From positions 1 through 43,936 of the forward strand of contig JADFPY010000007.1 of NCBI GenBank assembly GCA_022562085.1: DNA of 43,936 nucleotides, in the 5' to 3' direction. A program made the position numbers and the translations under genes. Below, piece by piece: positions 42,740 through 43,936 of the stretch (positions are counted from its first letter, which is position 1; each line of letters opens with the position of its first letter). Under the pieces are notes generated by a model, which saw nothing but the letters and a program-made list of their open reading frames with translations, made no database searches and was not told the origin of the DNA. This DNA is from a candidate division KSB1 bacterium (lineage in GTDB: Bacteria > Zhuqueibacterota > Zhuqueibacteria > Oceanimicrobiales > Oceanimicrobiaceae).

Positions 42740-42892
42740 GACACAGAGAAGACTGAGGAGCACAGAACTCACAGAGAAAAGACTTTAAATAAACGAGAAG
42801 ATCAGAGATGGCAGCATGGAAGAATTAAATGCTCTTTCTGAAAGATGGAATCATTAGAAAATAAATTAAAATCTCTGAGTTCTTTGTACTAC
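42740..42892. repeat. Inverted repeat pair of the CACAGAGAA family
   Basis: CACAGAGAAGACTGAGGAGC continuing to ACTCACAGAGAAAA (about 42742-42780) has a weak reverse-complement partner at 42871-42892, which reads TCTCTGAGTTCTTTGTACTA. CACAGAG-type units of this sort are common intergenic repeats in environmental bacterial genomes, as far as I recall. Confidence 0.5.
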
Positions 42893-42960
42893 AAACTTGC
42901 AACATTGTGTTTTTTTAGCAAAGTTTCGGTCGGCTAGAATTATGTGAACAAAGATATTTA

Positions 42961-43225
42961 GCCACAGATTAACACTGATAAAACACTGATTTAAAATCTA
43001 ACTTTTGAAGCCACTTTTTTTCAAAAACCTGTTACTGAGAGGCTCTGATATTGATAAGTCACCAGAAGTAAAATTGAAACGCTGAACCCAACGATTTCAT
43101 AATTTTGTTTTTTCAGTTTCATAGTCTAAACTCAATTTATCCGTGTCAAATCAGTGTTAATCCGTGGCTAAAGTTAATTTATCTTTTGATTGCGACTTCG
43201 TCGCGCTGTGTTTATCCGTGGCTGA
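42961..43225. repeat. Inverted ATCCGTGGCT-family repeats, three units
   Basis: GCCACAGATTAACACTGATA (42961-42980) is the near-exact reverse complement of TCAGTGTTAATCCGTGGC (43151-43168). A third, shorter unit (TGTTTATCCGTGGCTGAAG) follows at about 43209-43227. The family is the same as at 31226-31331. They lie upstream of the 3-hydroxyacyl-CoA dehydrogenase gene. Confidence 0.7.
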
Positions 43226-43317
43226 AGTCGTTGTAGCAACGAGGTGTGGGTGTTGAATCGATCACCACTATTTGCAAGAGAAACTTGTCTAAATGTGATA
43301 ATTATTTTGGAGGATTC

Positions 43318-43936
43318 ATGGCAATTAAAAAGGTAGGCGTCATCGGCGCCGGTTTGATGGGGTCCGGCATTGCACAGGTTGCGGCCGCAGCGGGTTATGA
43401 AACCGTCGTTCGGGAAGTATCTCAGGAATTTCTGGACAAAGGGTTGTCTCGAATCGATGGGTTTCTCTCTAAGTCCGTCGAGAAGGGTAAACTGACTTCC
43501 GAACAAAAGGCAGCGACTTTAAAGAATCTAAGCGGTACAACGAAATTGGAAGATCTAAAGGACTGTGATTTGATAATTGAAGCAATTACCGAAGACATCA
43601 AATTAAAAAGGGAAACGTTTGCTACTTTAGACAAAGTATGTTCAGCCGCCACGATTTTTGCGAGCAACACTTCATCCCTGACCGTTATCGAAATGGCCGC
43701 AGCTACGCAACGACCGGATAAATTTGTCGGACTGCATTTTTTTAATCCGGTGCCAATTATGAAATTAGTGGAAGTGGTTCGCACGATTCAAACCAGTCAA
43801 GAGACTTTTGACGCCGCTTTTGAATTTGCAACATCGGTTGGCAAAGTGCCGATTGCCTGCAAAGACAACTCGGGCTTCGTCGTAAATCTACTCTTGGTGC
43901 CGTACTTGATTGGCGCAATTCGCGCCGTCGAAAATG
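43318..43936 (+). CDS. hbd: 3-hydroxybutyryl/3-hydroxyacyl-CoA dehydrogenase (partial, runs off the edge)
   Basis: The first 206 residues of an NAD-dependent 3-hydroxyacyl-CoA dehydrogenase, which interconverts 3-hydroxyacyl-CoA and 3-ketoacyl-CoA in beta-oxidation or butyrate metabolism. It begins MAIKKVGVIGAGLMGSGIAQ, with the GxGxxG NAD motif. NTSSLTVIEMA and GLHFFNPVPIMKLVEVV contain the catalytic serine and histidine, and DNSGFVVNLLLVPYL opens the C-terminal domain. A stand-alone family member is about 280-300 residues, so roughly 80-90 residues are missing past the right edge. GGAGG lies 4 bases before the ATG. The single-domain start points to Hbd/PaaH and not FadB. Confidence 0.95.
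   Translation, partial: MAIKKVGVIGAGLMGSGIAQVAAAAGYETVVREVSQEFLDKGLSRIDGFLSKSVEKGKLTSEQKAATLKNLSGTTKLEDLKDCDLIIEAITEDIKLKRETFATLDKVCSAATIFASNTSSLTVIEMAAATQRPDKFVGLHFFNPVPIMKLVEVVRTIQTSQETFDAAFEFATSVGKVPIACKDNSGFVVNLLLVPYLIGAIRAVEN

Larger units (their letters stand above)
42459..43317. other. Repeat-rich intergenic region, no gene seen
   Basis: This 859-base stretch has stops in all frames for any reasonable length. It carries two families of dispersed inverted repeats, listed separately. The small frames in it lack ribosome-binding sites and family features. A short hairpin CGTTG-TAG-CAACG lies near 43229-43241. Confidence 0.6.

Noticed and set aside
43174-43784. Minus-strand frames at the right edge
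   Set aside because: They are antisense to the 3-hydroxyacyl-CoA dehydrogenase start, which has a strong ribosome-binding site and family motifs.
1-43936. CRISPR array, tRNA or rRNA genes, intact insertion sequence
   Set aside because: No regular spaced repeats, cloverleaf, rRNA signature or transposase frame was found; the repeats seen are inverted intergenic units.

Overview
The window is about 44 kb at roughly 43% GC and looks like the chromosome of an uncultured Gram-negative bacterium. It has a complete tol-pal locus, lipoproteins with lipoboxes, and outer-membrane beta-barrel proteins. The mix of proteins (several PD40/TolB-like propellers, a propeller-barrel fusion, M16 and M3 peptidases, a CHAT-domain remnant, a serine/threonine-kinase fragment of the type opening IGKTILHYKIL) recalls FCB-group candidate phyla such as KSB1 or Calditrichota. 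That placement is inference from protein style, not a search. No tRNA, rRNA, CRISPR array or intact insertion sequence was seen.

Layout. 1-543 is decayed: a possible gene start at the left edge, a frameshifted kinase N-terminus and palindromic repeats. 544-2721 (minus) is an M3 oligopeptidase. 2918-7310 (minus) is a four-gene efflux/ABC operon: periplasmic adaptor, ATPase and two FtsX/MacB-type permeases. 7681-9075 (plus) is a SPOR plus beta-propeller lipoprotein, facing a 985-residue peptidase/propeller/barrel outer-membrane protein (9261-12218, minus) across a strong bidirectional terminator. 12450-12868 holds two tiny unknown genes and 13345-13494 a CHAT C-terminal remnant. 13510-19094 (minus) holds an M16 peptidase, an MltD-like lytic transglycosylase with LysM repeats and a VOC protein.

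19219-26594 (plus) starts at a near-consensus promoter. It carries a GYF_2-MinD ATPase and a lone groES, a terminator, then tolQ-tolR-tolA-tolB-pal-cpoB followed by a CcmH-like and an AlaX-like gene. leuS is on the minus strand (26737-29313). 29492-35693 (plus) holds a small outer-membrane protein, an alpha/beta hydrolase-OsmC fusion, a secreted M16 peptidase, a DsbA-like thioredoxin-fold protein and a tandem VOC protein. 36156-36799 is a VapBC-type toxin-antitoxin pair with a likely operator.

The most interesting locus is 36859-41355 (plus): four tightly packed genes encoding an HMG-CoA-reductase-family enzyme, a PlsC-type acyltransferase, an alkyl-DHAP synthase (AGPS) homologue and a short-chain dehydrogenase. 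Together they read as a bacterial ether-lipid (plasmalogen-type) pathway: acylate DHAP, swap the acyl for an alkyl chain, then reduce the ketone. The HMG-CoA-reductase relative keeps the catalytic residues but has changes in residues that contact HMG. It may therefore supply the alcohol, or an isoprenoid, to AGPS. Downstream on the minus strand is an exported protein with kinase-like catalytic motifs (41481-42458), then a repeat-rich spacer, then the start of a 3-hydroxyacyl-CoA dehydrogenase gene running off the right edge.
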